A DNA stretch of 64,000 nt from Kitasatospora sp. NBC_00240 (GCF_026342405.1 NZ_JAPEMU010000001.1:7130001-7194000); one strand, 5' to 3'; positions 35,977-43,962 are shown, counted from the first letter of the stretch. The notes: generated by a model not told the origin, from the sequence alone. Translations and numbers: made by a program.

Positions 35977-36618
35977 ATGAAGCTGACCAAGCTGGGCCAC
36001 GCCTGCGTCCGCCTGCAGCAGGGCGACACCACGATCGTCATCGACCCGGGCATGTTCACCGAGCCCGACGCGCTCGCCGGCGCCGACGCCGTACTGATCA
36101 CGCATGAACACTTCGACCACTTCGTGGAGGGGCAGCTGCGCGCCGCCCTGGAGGCCGACCCCGCGCTGCGGGTCTGGACCAACAGCTCGGTGGCCGCGCA
36201 GTTGGACGGCGTCCGGCAGCGGGTCACCGTGGTCGGCGAGGGCGACGCCTTCGAGGTGGGCGGTCTGGGGGTCACCGTGCACGGCGAATGGCACGCGGTG
36301 ATCCACCCGGACATCCCCCGGATCACCAACATCGGGTTCACGGTCGACGGGCGGCTGTTCCACCCCGGCGACGCGCTGACCGTGCCGCCGCACCCGGTCG
36401 AGACCCTGCTGGTGCCGGCCGGAGGGCCGTGGAGCACGGTCTCCGAGATGATCGACTACGTCCGCGCGGTCAAGCCCGCCCATGCTGTCGGGATCCACGA
36501 GGCGGTGCTGAGCGAGGCCGGCCAGCAGATCTTCGGCCGGTTGCTCGGCGAGGGCGGCCCGGGGACGGGTGCGCCGCTGCGCCAGCTCGCCCCGGGGGAG
36601 CAGATCGACCTCGGCTGA
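35977..36618 (+). CDS. MBL-fold metal-dependent hydrolase (UlaG-like)
   Basis: A 213-residue metallo-beta-lactamase-fold protein. The metal motif is T-H-E-H-F-D-H (about 46-52); further ligands are likely His in G-E-W-H-A-V and Asp in H-P-G-D-A-L. The start K-L-T-K-L-G-H-A-C-V-R is typical of the L-ascorbate-lactonase-like (UlaG) subgroup. Reaction is not known. It is divergent from, and probably repressed by, the MarR protein. The ATG at 35977 lacks a ribosome site and follows a -10 box. Confidence 0.9.
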   Translation: MKLTKLGHACVRLQQGDTTIVIDPGMFTEPDALAGADAVLITHEHFDHFVEGQLRAALEADPALRVWTNSSVAAQLDGVRQRVTVVGEGDAFEVGGLGVTVHGEWHAVIHPDIPRITNIGFTVDGRLFHPGDALTVPPHPVETLLVPAGGPWSTVSEMIDYVRAVKPAHAVGIHEAVLSEAGQQIFGRLLGEGGPGTGAPLRQLAPGEQIDLG

Positions 36619-36631
36619 GGCGCCACCGGCG

Positions 36632-36712
36632 CCGCCCGCCCGTCCCGTCCGCCCGTCCCGCCCGTCCCGCCCGATCGGAGCCGGACGGGCCGGACGGGCG
36701 GACGGGCGGGCG
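36632..36712. terminator. Large imperfect GC inverted repeat between hydrolase gene and coaE
   Basis: Iterated CCCGTCC/CCGCCCGTCC units (36632-36670) face iterated GGACGGGC units (36681-36712), able to form a long imperfect stem. It probably terminates the hydrolase transcript. The internal 10-bp periodicity means several registers are possible. Confidence 0.6.
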
Positions 36713-36738
36713 CCGCCCACCGGCGGGGTCGCTGCCGG

Positions 36739-36744
36739 TAGCCT
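36739..36744 (+). promoter_or_regulatory. -10 box of leaderless coaE
   Basis: TAGCCT is followed by GACGCC and the ATG at 36751. No ribosome site is present. Confidence 0.4.
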
Positions 36745-36750
36745 GACGCC

Positions 36751-37341
36751 ATGCTGAAGATCGGACTGACCGGCGGGATCGGCGCGGGCAAGAGCGAGGT
36801 GTCCCGACTGTTCGCCTCGTACGGGGCCGTGGTGGTGGACGCCGACCTGATCGCCCGTGAGGTGGTCGCCCCCGGGACCGACGGGCTGGCCGCCGTCCTG
36901 GCCGAGTTCGGCCCCGGGGTGCTCCGCGCGGACGGCGAGCTGGACCGGCCCGCACTGGGGGCCCTGGTCTTCGCCGACCCGGCCCGGCTCCAGGCACTGA
37001 ACGCCATCGTCCACCCGCTGGTCCGAGCCCGCTCCGCCGAACTGGAGGAGGCCGCCGCGCCGGACGCCGTCGTGGTGCACGACGTGCCCCTGCTCGCCGA
37101 GAACGGCCTCGCCCCGCTCTACGACCTGGTCGTGGTGGTGGACGCCGCCGACGACGTGCGGCTCGACCGGCTGGTCCGGCTGCGCGGCATGGCCGAGGCT
37201 GAGGCGACGGCCCGGATGGCCGCCCAGGCCACCCGGGAGGCCCGGCTCGCGGTCGCCGACCTGGTGATCGACAACAGCGGCCCGCTGGAGGCACTGGCCC
37301 CCCGGGTCCGTGAGGTCTGGGACGAGCTGACGGCCCGCTGA
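36751..37341 (+). CDS. coaE: Dephospho-CoA kinase
   Basis: A 196-residue enzyme of the last step of coenzyme A synthesis, phosphorylating the 3'-OH of dephospho-CoA. It has the P-loop G-L-T-G-G-I-G-A-G-K-S (5-15), D-A-D-L-I-A-R-E-V-V and H-P-L-V-R, and V-H-D-V-P-L-L-A-E-N in the CoA-binding part. Length fits the single-domain form; some actinobacteria carry a C-terminal extension that is absent here. In Streptomyces coaE lies near rpsA, as here. Confidence 0.95.
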   Translation: MLKIGLTGGIGAGKSEVSRLFASYGAVVVDADLIAREVVAPGTDGLAAVLAEFGPGVLRADGELDRPALGALVFADPARLQALNAIVHPLVRARSAELEEAAAPDAVVVHDVPLLAENGLAPLYDLVVVVDAADDVRLDRLVRLRGMAEAEATARMAAQATREARLAVADLVIDNSGPLEALAPRVREVWDELTAR

Positions 37342-37479
37342 CGGCCGGTCGGCCCGGCTTCAACGGTCAGCGACAGCATCCGCCGCCGGCTCGGGCGCTG
37401 GATTCGCGGGGCCACAGCTCACCACCCTGCGAGCGTGTGCTGAAGGTCGGGGGTCATGGCCCTACTGTCCAGGGCGCAT

Positions 37480-38164
37480 CGGGGTTTCCACGGCATCTCA
37501 CGCCGCAGCATCCCCGCCTCGGCGCTGACCGGGTACTCCCACGAGTACGGCTACTCGTGGCTCAGCGTCCTGGCCGCTGCTCCGGCCGATCCGTCCGGCA
37601 CGGCCGTACACCGACTGGGTCTGGCCGGGATGATCCCCCGAGGCCCCCGGGCCAGCCGCATCTACCTCCGGTGCGCCGTCGACGACACCCCCGAACAGTG
37701 GCCCGACGAGCGCATCCGGAGCGAGCTGGAAGCCCGCTTCGGCACCCCGCCCTCGCGCGGCGAGATCCTCTCCGAGCAGATCGTGGCCCTGCGCAGCGTG
37801 GTCTTCGACCCGATGAGCTACGGCAGGCTCCACCTCCTGGGCGACGCCGCCCGCATCGTCCCGCCGATGAGCGCCAAGGGCCCACCTCGCCCTGCACGAC
37901 AGCGAGGTCTTCGCCCGCGCCGTGATCCGCCACGTCAAGGAGAACGACGCCGGCCTCCTCGACCGCTACTCGCAGACCCGCCTGCCGCACATCTGGAACT
38001 ACCAGGCATTCGCGACGTGGACCACCGACACCATGCACAACGCCGGATTCGCCGGTTACGAGGGCGAGTTCAAGAAGCAGATCGCACGCGCCGAGCTGCA
38101 GCGCCAGTTTGCCTCCGAATCGGCGAACAAGCTGTTCAGCGAACTGACCGCCGGCACCAACTGA
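37480..38164 (+). pseudogene. Decayed pobA-type flavin monooxygenase (4-hydroxybenzoate 3-hydroxylase remnant)
   Basis: Homology begins abruptly with G-F-H-G-I-S-R-R-S-I-P, a PobA-like segment normally near residue 160, so the N-terminal FAD-binding G-x-G-x-x-G part is gone. The frame continues through L-R-S-V-V-F-D-P-M-S-Y-G-R-L and the FAD motif L-L-G-D-A-A-R-I-V-P-P-M-S-A-K-G, then shifts near 37880. There the expected M-N-L-A-L-H-D is broken, and the C-terminal part (V-I-R-H-V-K-E-N-D-A to L-F-S-E-L-T-A-G-T-N) resumes in another frame to 38164. Two independent lesions make it non-functional. The native protein is about 390 residues. Confidence 0.85.
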
Positions 38165-38171
38165 AAGGCCC

Positions 38172-38285
38172 TCAGGCGCTGCGGTCCTCGCCCGAGCCCG
38201 GGCCCCGTCGGGGCCCGGGCAGCTCGGTGGCCTCGACGGCGATCCTGCTGTCGGGGGTCTCCACGCGGGCGATCTCGCCGGTCAT
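38172..38285 (-). CDS. Small ORF (37 aa) downstream of the amidotransferase-like gene
   Basis: An ATG at 38285 is preceded by AAGGAG at an 8-nt distance, the best ribosome site in the neighbourhood, and lies 34 bp after the stop of the amidotransferase-like gene in the same direction. The peptide starts M-T-G-E-I-A-R-V-E-T-P-D-S-R and continues A-V-E-A-T-E-L-P-G-P-R-R. Its C-terminal half is coded by the hairpin that also looks like a terminator. No Cys is present. Function unknown; the strong ribosome site and operon position are the evidence for translation. Confidence 0.45.
   Translation of the reverse strand: MTGEIARVETPDSRIAVEATELPGPRRGPGSGEDRSA
38196..38220. terminator. 11-bp perfect GC hairpin
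   Basis: GCCCGGGCCCC and GGGGCCCGGGC are separated by GTC. It lies 31 bp after the pobA remnant and inside the 37-codon ORF on the other strand, and could end transcription in either direction. Confidence 0.6.
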
Positions 38286-38319
38286 GACGGTGTGCTCCTT
38301 CAGGTGGTGGGGCAGGCGG

Positions 38320-39144
38320 TCAGGTCCGGCCGCCGGCCGCCGTGCGGGCGCTGTGCGCCACGGCGGCAGCGGCCAGCGCGCCGATCGCCGGGTGCGGGCG
38401 GGTGCCGTCCCCGGCGAGTTCCGGCTGGAACAGCGTGGCCAGGAAGAACGGGTGGCCCGGCAGCTCGGCGATCCGCACCTCGCCGTTCTCGTCCGCGCCG
38501 CTGAACCGCAGCCCGTGCTCCCGCAGGACGTCCAGGTACCGCGCGTTCAGGCCGTACGCGCAGTGGTACCGCTCCAGCGTGCGGGTGGTGCCGAGGACCT
38601 GGGCGGCGAGCGTGCCCGGGGTGATCTCGATGACGCCCTCGTGGCCGACCAGGGAGCAGGTCAGCGGGACGACCAGCAGCTGTTCGTCCTCCTCGGGGAA
38701 GCCCGGCCGCTCCGGGGACTCGGCGTGGGCGGCCCGGCCGAGCCCGCAGACGGTCCGCGCGTACTCCAGCACGGCGTGCTGGAAGCCGCCGCAGGTGCCG
38801 AGGAACGGGATGCCCCGCTCACGGGCCGTCCGGACGGCGGCCAGCGCACCGGCCTCGCTGCGGTACGGGCTGCCGGGCAGCAGCCAGATCGCGTCGAACC
38901 CGGCCAGGGCGCCGTCCTGCCCGGCGTCCTCGGTGGAGATCCAGTACGCGTCCAGCACCAGCTGCTCGCGCCGGGCGAGCGCGTCGAGCAGGCCCGGGAT
39001 GCGGGCGTGCGAGCGGATGCTGGGGGAGCGGTCGCCGACCAGCGCGAGCCGCGCGGTGTACGGCACGCCGGCGCCGCGCGCCGCTTCCGGAGTCTCGGGC
39101 GCAAGGACGGCCGGGCCGGGGGAGGGGGTGGTGGGAGTGCTCAT
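38320..39144 (-). CDS. CTP synthase C-terminal-like glutamine amidotransferase-related protein
   Basis: This 274-residue protein matches the glutaminase half of CTP synthase without the synthase half. The nucleophile elbow F-L-G-T-C-G-G-F-Q-H (Cys118) and the start A-L-V-G-D-R-S-P-S are clear. In the C-terminal triad segment the expected F-H-P-E reads L-F-Q-P-E, so the catalytic His is replaced by Gln and ordinary glutamine hydrolysis is doubtful. I recall a family named for exactly this relation to CTP synthase. The ATG at 39144 has no ribosome site. It is divergent from a LysR gene whose operator lies between them. Confidence 0.8.
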   Translation of the reverse strand: MSTPTTPSPGPAVLAPETPEAARGAGVPYTARLALVGDRSPSIRSHARIPGLLDALARREQLVLDAYWISTEDAGQDGALAGFDAIWLLPGSPYRSEAGALAAVRTARERGIPFLGTCGGFQHAVLEYARTVCGLGRAAHAESPERPGFPEEDEQLLVVPLTCSLVGHEGVIEITPGTLAAQVLGTTRTLERYHCAYGLNARYLDVLREHGLRFSGADENGEVRIAELPGHPFFLATLFQPELAGDGTRPHPAIGALAAAAVAHSARTAAGGRT

Positions 39145-39186
39145 GCGACCATCGTGGCCCGAAGGTCGAGATCGGCGCCAACGATG

Positions 39187-39210
39187 ATTGCTGACTGATC
39201 CATCAGCAAT
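39187..39210. promoter_or_regulatory. LysR-type operator, perfect inverted repeat
   Basis: ATTGCTGA and TCAGCAAT are perfect inverted arms around 8 bp, containing the T-N11-A pattern of LysR binding sites. It is between the divergent LysR and amidotransferase-like genes, ending 10 bp before the lysR ATG. Confidence 0.7.
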
Positions 39211-39220
39211 ACTGATCTCC

Positions 39221-40111
39221 ATGGAATCGCACCTGCTGCGCACCTTCGTCACCGTGGCCCGCCTCGGGTCCTTCTCGGCCGCCGCCCGTGAACTCGGCTA
39301 CACCCAGTCGGCGGTCTCGCAGCAGATCGCCGTGCTGGAGGCCGACCTCGGCGCGGAGCTGCTGCACCGCCGACCGGTCGGGCCGACCGCCGCCGGCGCG
39401 CGGCTGCTGGAGCACGCCGGGCCGCTGCTGCTCCGGACGGCGGCGGCCCGGGCCGACATCGCCCGACTGGCCGGCGCACCCGCCGCCGGCCTGGTGCTGG
39501 CCACCACCCCGCTCGCGGTGACCACCGGCCTCGCCGCCGCCCTCGCCGTCACCCGGCAGGCCCACCCCGGGCTGGAGCTCACCGTCCGGGTGCTCGGGCG
39601 GCAGGAGCTGCCCGCGGCGGTCGCCACCGGCGAGGCGGACCTCGGGCTGACGGACGGCATGGCCGCGCCCAGCGATCCGCTGCATCTGCCCGACGTCGGT
39701 CCGCTGACCGGCGTCGCCGTCGCCGAGCAGCCGATCGCGGTCGCCCTGCCCGCCGGCCACCCGCTGGCGGGGCGGTCGGGCCTGGACCTCGCCGATCTCG
39801 CGGACGCCCGCTGGCTGGACGCGCCCGGGACCGCCGTACCGGCCGAACGGCTGCGCGCCGCGACCGGCGTGGACGGGTTCCGGCCGGCCACCCGCTACCT
39901 GGGGACCGACCTGCGCGGGCTGTTCACCCTGGTCGCGGCCGGGCACGGGCTGGCCCTGCTGCCGAAGGCCGTGCTCGCCGGCGTGCCGGGAGTGCTCGCC
40001 GTGCCCGTCCGGGAGCCGCGGCTGGTGCACCGCACCGAGCTGGTGCGCGGCAGCCTCCCGGCGGGCCCGGCGGCGCTGCTGGCCCGGCTGCTCGACCCGG
40101 AGCGGGGCTGA
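39221..40111 (+). CDS. LysR-family transcriptional regulator
   Basis: A 296-residue regulator. The N-terminal winged helix (1-62) has the family pattern L-L-R-T-F-V-T-V-A-R-L-G-S-F-S-A-A-A-R-E-L with S-A-V-S-Q-Q-I-A-V-L-E. The C-terminal co-inducer domain (about 90-290) has two alpha/beta lobes. The ATG at 39221 directly follows an AATACT box with 7 bp between, so translation may be leaderless. The perfect repeat in the divergent promoter suggests it controls the amidotransferase-like gene and itself. Ligand unknown. Confidence 0.9.
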   Translation: MESHLLRTFVTVARLGSFSAAARELGYTQSAVSQQIAVLEADLGAELLHRRPVGPTAAGARLLEHAGPLLLRTAAARADIARLAGAPAAGLVLATTPLAVTTGLAAALAVTRQAHPGLELTVRVLGRQELPAAVATGEADLGLTDGMAAPSDPLHLPDVGPLTGVAVAEQPIAVALPAGHPLAGRSGLDLADLADARWLDAPGTAVPAERLRAATGVDGFRPATRYLGTDLRGLFTLVAAGHGLALLPKAVLAGVPGVLAVPVREPRLVHRTELVRGSLPAGPAALLARLLDPERG

Positions 40112-40167
40112 CCTCACCGGCGCCGACCTGACCGGCCCTGGCCTGTGGCGGGTGCCGGCGCCGCTGG

Positions 40168-40554
40168 TCAGCGCGGCTGGATGAGGTCCCACCGGTTGCC
40201 GTAGAGGTCCTCGAACACCGCGACCGAGCCGTACGCCTCGTGCCGGGGCTCCTCCAGGAAGGTGACCCCGGCGGCGGTCATCCGGCGGTGGTCGGCCTCG
40301 AAGTCGTCCGAGTTGAGGAACAGGCCGACCCGGCCGCCGGTCTGGTCACCGATCCGGGCCAGCTGCTCCGGCTTGACCGGCCGGGCCAGCAGCAGCCCGG
40401 TCTCCGTCGAACCGTGCGGGGCGACCACCACCCAGCGGTTGCCGTCCCCGCGCGGTGTGTCCTCGCGCAGTTCGAATCCGACGGCGTCCACGTAGAAGGC
40501 GATCGCCTCGTCGTAGTCGCGGACGAGGAGGGTGGTGAGTCCGATGTGAGCCAT
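40168..40554 (-). CDS. VOC-family (glyoxalase/bleomycin-resistance-like) protein
   Basis: A 128-residue protein with two beta-alpha-beta-beta-beta modules. Typical segments are T-L-L-V-R-D-Y-D-E-A-I-A-F-Y near the start and F-E-D-L-Y-G-N-R-W-D-L near the end, the latter carrying the metal-ligand region D-x-x-G-N. Possible ligands are His3 and Glu114. Reaction unknown. It is separate from its neighbours, with 96 bp before it. Confidence 0.88.
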   Translation of the reverse strand: MAHIGLTTLLVRDYDEAIAFYVDAVGFELREDTPRGDGNRWVVVAPHGSTETGLLLARPVKPEQLARIGDQTGGRVGLFLNSDDFEADHRRMTAAGVTFLEEPRHEAYGSVAVFEDLYGNRWDLIQPR

Positions 40555-40650
40555 CAGCCGATCGTGCCACAGCCGCCGGGGCGGGACCCCGAGGGGCGGC
40601 CGGGCGGCGGGCCCCCGACCAGGCGGCCGACCGTTCGACCGGGCCCGCCG

Positions 40651-41502
40651 TCAGGCCTTGCGGCCGACGCCCGCCCAGATCGCGACCTGGCCGTCGGTCG
40701 GCTCCGGTGCCCGGTCGGGCCGCCACAGCGGGGCGGTGACCAGCCCGGGCTCCACCAGCTCCAGGCCGTCGAAGAAGCCGAGCACCTCCTGCCGGGTGCG
40801 CATGGTCAGCTGGGCGCTGGCCGCCCGGTAGATCGCCGGGCCCTTGGCGGCGGCGGCGGCCGAGGTGAAGTCCCCGGTGGCGTGCGAGAGCGCCAGGTGG
40901 CTGCCGGGCGGCAGGGCGTCGACGAGCCGGCGGACGATCGCGTGCGGGTCGTCCTTGTCGTCGACGAAGTGCAGGACGGCGAAGAGCAGCAGGCCCACCG
41001 GCCGGCCCGGTTCGAGCAGCCGGCGCACCTCGGGGGTGGCGAGGACGGCGTCCGGATCGCGCAGGTCGGCCTGGACGACGGTGGCGCTGCCGTGGCTGGC
41101 GGCGGCGAGCAGGGCCCGGCCGTGCACCAGCACGATCGGGTCGTTGTCCAGGTACGCGACCCGGGCGTGCGGGTTCACCTGCTGGGCGATCTGGTGGGTG
41201 TTGCCGGCGGTCGGGATGCCGGTGCCGATGTCCAGGAACTCGGTGACGCCCTGCTCGGCGAGGTACCGCACGGCCCGGCCCAGGAAGGCCCGGTTGGCCA
41301 GGGCGCTGATCCGTACCAGCGGGCTGAGCGCCAGCACCTTCTCGGCGGCCTCCCGGTCGGCGGGGAAGTTGTCCTTGCCGCCGAGGTAGTAGTCGTACAT
41401 CCGGGCCGGGTGCGGTATCTCCGGGCGCAGGTCGGCGGGCACCCGGTGCACCTCGTCCTGGTCCGTCCCCGCTTGCGCCGCGATGTCCTGATGGCCGGTC
41501 AT
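40651..41502 (-). CDS. DUF574-type SAM-dependent methyltransferase
   Basis: This 283-residue protein belongs to the Methyltransf_19 (DUF574) group, abundant in Streptomyces and of unknown substrate. It opens with the group signature P-A-R-M-Y-D-Y-Y-L-G-G-K-D-N-F, followed by SAM motif I F-L-D-I-G-T-G-I-P-T, D-N-D-P and A-D-L-R-D-P. The ATG at 41502 is 158 bp from the SoxR gene. There are no linked partner genes. Confidence 0.9.
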   Translation of the reverse strand: MTGHQDIAAQAGTDQDEVHRVPADLRPEIPHPARMYDYYLGGKDNFPADREAAEKVLALSPLVRISALANRAFLGRAVRYLAEQGVTEFLDIGTGIPTAGNTHQIAQQVNPHARVAYLDNDPIVLVHGRALLAAASHGSATVVQADLRDPDAVLATPEVRRLLEPGRPVGLLLFAVLHFVDDKDDPHAIVRRLVDALPPGSHLALSHATGDFTSAAAAAKGPAIYRAASAQLTMRTRQEVLGFFDGLELVEPGLVTAPLWRPDRAPEPTDGQVAIWAGVGRKA

Positions 41503-41660
41503 GAAGCCTCCCCCGTCGGTGATCCACCCCTGTCCCCGGCAGCATAGGCGGGAGTCCGGGCGGGGTGCGGGGGATTTCGTGGAGCCGGCCGCGAACCGGC
41601 GGTCTGCCTCGCACGCCCCCGCGCCCGGGGCCGCCCGTACGGGGGCGCGTGCGGCGCCCG

Positions 41661-42149
41661 TCAGGCGTCGGCCGCGCTCGGCTCCGGGCCGGTGCGGGGG
41701 TCGCGGGTGAGCAGGTAGCGGGCGCCGGGGCCGGCCGCTCCGGCGCGGTCGCCGGCGTTGTAGAGGGCGCAGCGGGAGATGGAGAGGCAGCCGCAGCCGA
41801 TGCAGCCGGTGAGCTTGGCCTTGAGGCGCTCCAGGTCGGCGATCTGCTCGTCGATCCGGGTCTGCCAGGAGCGGGCGACGCCGCTCCAGTCGGCGGTGCT
41901 GGGCGCGCGGTCCTCGGGGAGGCGGTCGAGGGCGGTGCGGGCCTCCTCGAGGGAGAGGCCGACGCGTTGGGCGGCGCGGACGAAGGCGACCCGGCGGAGC
42001 GTGGAGCGGGGGAACCGGCGCTGGCCGCCGGCGGTGCGCTCGGAGTGGATCAGGCCGAGCTTCTCGTAGTAGCGCAGCGCGGAGGTGGCGAGACCGCTGC
42101 GTTCGGCGAGCTGGCCGATGGTCAGGAGGTCGTGGCGGTTCGGGCCCAT
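41661..42149 (-). CDS. soxR: SoxR-type redox-sensing MerR regulator
   Basis: A 162-residue MerR-family activator. The N-terminal winged helix (about 9-75) has L-T-I-G-Q-L-A-E-R-S-G and L-R-Y-Y-E-K-L-G-L-I. A dimerisation helix leads to C-I-G-C-G-C-L-S-I-S-R-C with Cys116, 119, 121 and 127, the ligands of the redox-active [2Fe-2S] cluster of SoxR. The tail is longer than in E. coli. In Streptomyces SoxR responds to redox-active metabolites. The ATG at 42149 has no ribosome site; TAGAGT stands 7 bp before it, so the mRNA is probably leaderless. Confidence 0.9.
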   Translation of the reverse strand: MGPNRHDLLTIGQLAERSGLATSALRYYEKLGLIHSERTAGGQRRFPRSTLRRVAFVRAAQRVGLSLEEARTALDRLPEDRAPSTADWSGVARSWQTRIDEQIADLERLKAKLTGCIGCGCLSISRCALYNAGDRAGAAGPGARYLLTRDPRTGPEPSAADA

Positions 42150-42156
42150 GCGGGCA

Positions 42157-42189
42157 ACTCTAGCGCTTGACTTGAAGCGGGCTTCAAGT
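42157..42189. promoter_or_regulatory. soxR promoter and 20-bp perfect dyad
   Basis: On the minus strand TTGAAG (42182-42187) and TAGAGT (42157-42162) are 19 bp apart, the over-long spacing typical of MerR-controlled promoters. ACTTGAAGC-GG-GCTTCAAGT (42170-42189) is a perfect dyad overlapping this promoter and the upstream edge of the transketolase gene. The half-site differs from the CCTCAAG of known SoxR boxes, so binding by this protein is inferred. Confidence 0.6.
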
Positions 42190-42203
42190 TGGAAGCTCTC
42201 CTC

Positions 42204-42938
42204 ATGACCGCGACGAAGCTCCTTCCTCCGCAGCAGCACCGGCCGCACCTGCACCAGGGCTACGGCTTCGAGGACCTGCCTGCCCTGATGGCCCTGATGA
42301 CCGGCGCCGAGAAGCACGGCCCGGCCGCCACCTCGACCCTGGACGTCCTGTGGGTGCTCTACGACCGGGTGCTGGACGTGCGCCCCGCCACCTTCGGACG
42401 CCAGGACCGCGACCGCTTCCTGCTCTCCAAGGGCCACGGCCCGATGGCCTACTACGCGGTGCTGGCCGCCAAGGGCTTCCTCTCCCCGGCGGTGCTGTCC
42501 AGCTTCGGCGGGTACGACTCGCCGCTCGGCCACCACCCGGACCGGCTGCTGGTGCCCGGCGCCGAGATCGGCTCGGGCTCCCTCGGCCACGGCCTGCCGC
42601 TCGCCGTCGGTACCGCGCTCGGGCTGCGGGCCCAGGGGCTCACCGACCCGGCGGTCTGGGTGCTGCTCGGTGACGCGGAGTTCGACGAGGGGTCCAACCA
42701 TGAGGCGGTGGCCTTCGCCGGGGCGTCCGGGCTGGACCGGCTGCACGCGGTGGTGATCGACAACTCCTCCGCCACGCACGGCTGGCGGGGCGGCATCGCG
42801 GCCCGGTTCGCGGCCGAGGGCTGGTCCACGGCCACCGTCGACGGCCGCGACCACGAGGCGCTGCACGCGGCCTTCACCGCCGCCCACCCGGGCCGCCCGC
42901 ACGCCGTGGTCGCCCGGGTCGAGCCCAAGGAGTCCTGA
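42204..42938 (+). CDS. Transketolase, N-terminal (TPP pyrophosphate-binding) subunit
   Basis: A 244-residue protein equal to the first third of transketolase. It has K-G-H-G-P-M-A-Y-Y, G-S-L-G-H-G-L-P-L-A-V-G and the thiamine diphosphate/Mg site G-D-A-E-F-D-E-G-S-N ending V-I-D-N. Together with the next gene it makes a split transketolase, which moves two-carbon ketol units between sugar phosphates; in antibiotic producers such pairs may serve special sugars. GGAAG lies 8 nt before the ATG at 42204. It is divergent from soxR with the dyad in the 54-bp gap. Confidence 0.9.
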   Translation: MTATKLLPPQQHRPHLHQGYGFEDLPALMALMTGAEKHGPAATSTLDVLWVLYDRVLDVRPATFGRQDRDRFLLSKGHGPMAYYAVLAAKGFLSPAVLSSFGGYDSPLGHHPDRLLVPGAEIGSGSLGHGLPLAVGTALGLRAQGLTDPAVWVLLGDAEFDEGSNHEAVAFAGASGLDRLHAVVIDNSSATHGWRGGIAARFAAEGWSTATVDGRDHEALHAAFTAAHPGRPHAVVARVEPKES

Positions 42939-42998
42939 GCCCGTCCGGCCCCGTGCGGCCTGCCTGCCCCCGATCCCCCACCTTGTAAGGGAATTCCG

Positions 42999-43910
42999 AT
43001 GACCAGCACGACCGACACCATGCGTGACCGCTTCCTCGACGTGACGTCCCGCCTGCTCGACGAGGACCCACGGCTGGCCCTGGTGCTCGCCGACATCAGC
43101 GCCGCCGGCTTCGCCCCCGCCGCCGAGCGGCACCCGGACCGGGTGATCAACGTCGGCATCCGGGAGCAGCTGCTGATCGGCGCGGCCGGCGGGCTGGCGC
43201 TCACCGGAATGCGTCCGATCGCGCACACCTTCGCCAGCTTCCTGATCGAACGGCCCTTCGAACAGGTGAAGTTGGACCTGGTGCACCAGGACGTCGGCGC
43301 GGTGCTGGTCAGTGCGGCCGGCTCCTACGACTGGCCGGCCGGCGGGCGCACCCACATGTCGCCGGGGGACGTCGCCCTGCTGGACACCCTGCCGGGCTGG
43401 ACGGTCCACGTGCCCGGCCATCCGGACGAGGCCGAGACGCTGCTGCGGCACGCCGTGGCGGACGGCGACCGCAACGTCTACGTCCGGCTCTCGGCGCACC
43501 GCAACGCGCTCGCCCGGCCGGTCGTGCCGGGGCGCTTCCAGACCGTTCGCGAGGGCCGGCGCGCAGTGGTGCTGGCGGTCGGACCGATGCTGGACGGGGT
43601 GCTGCAGGCCACCGAGGGCATGGATGTCACGGTGCTGTACGCCGCGAGCGTCCGGCCGTTCGACGCGGCCGGCCTGCGGGCCGCCACCGGCGCGGGCACC
43701 GCGGCCGACGTGGTGGTCGTCGAGCCGTACCTCGCCGGCACCTCGGACCGCGAGGCGCACGAAGCGCTGGACGCGGTGCCGCACCGGGTGCTCGGCCTCG
43801 GGGTGCCGCGCGCCGAGCACCGCCATTACGGCTCGATCGACGAACACCTCGCCGCCTACGGGCTGGACGCCCGCTCGCTGCGGGAGCGGATCACGCTCTT
43901 CCTGCGCTGA
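42999..43910 (+). CDS. Transketolase, C-terminal (pyrimidine-binding) subunit
   Basis: A 303-residue partner of the previous protein. It contains the Pyr domain with V-I-N-V-G-I-R-E-Q, whose Glu activates the thiamine cofactor, and A-H-T-F-A-S-F, followed by the C-terminal regulatory domain (about 175-303). AAGGGAA lies 6 nt before the ATG at 42999, 60 bp after the first subunit. Chromosomal transketolase is normally one 690-residue chain elsewhere in the genome, so this pair is an extra enzyme. Confidence 0.9.
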   Translation: MTSTTDTMRDRFLDVTSRLLDEDPRLALVLADISAAGFAPAAERHPDRVINVGIREQLLIGAAGGLALTGMRPIAHTFASFLIERPFEQVKLDLVHQDVGAVLVSAAGSYDWPAGGRTHMSPGDVALLDTLPGWTVHVPGHPDEAETLLRHAVADGDRNVYVRLSAHRNALARPVVPGRFQTVREGRRAVVLAVGPMLDGVLQATEGMDVTVLYAASVRPFDAAGLRAATGAGTAADVVVVEPYLAGTSDREAHEALDAVPHRVLGLGVPRAEHRHYGSIDEHLAAYGLDARSLRERITLFLR

Positions 43911-43962
43911 GGGCTACCCGCCCAGGGGCCTGCCCGCAGCGCCTGTCGCGCCGGCGGCCGTT

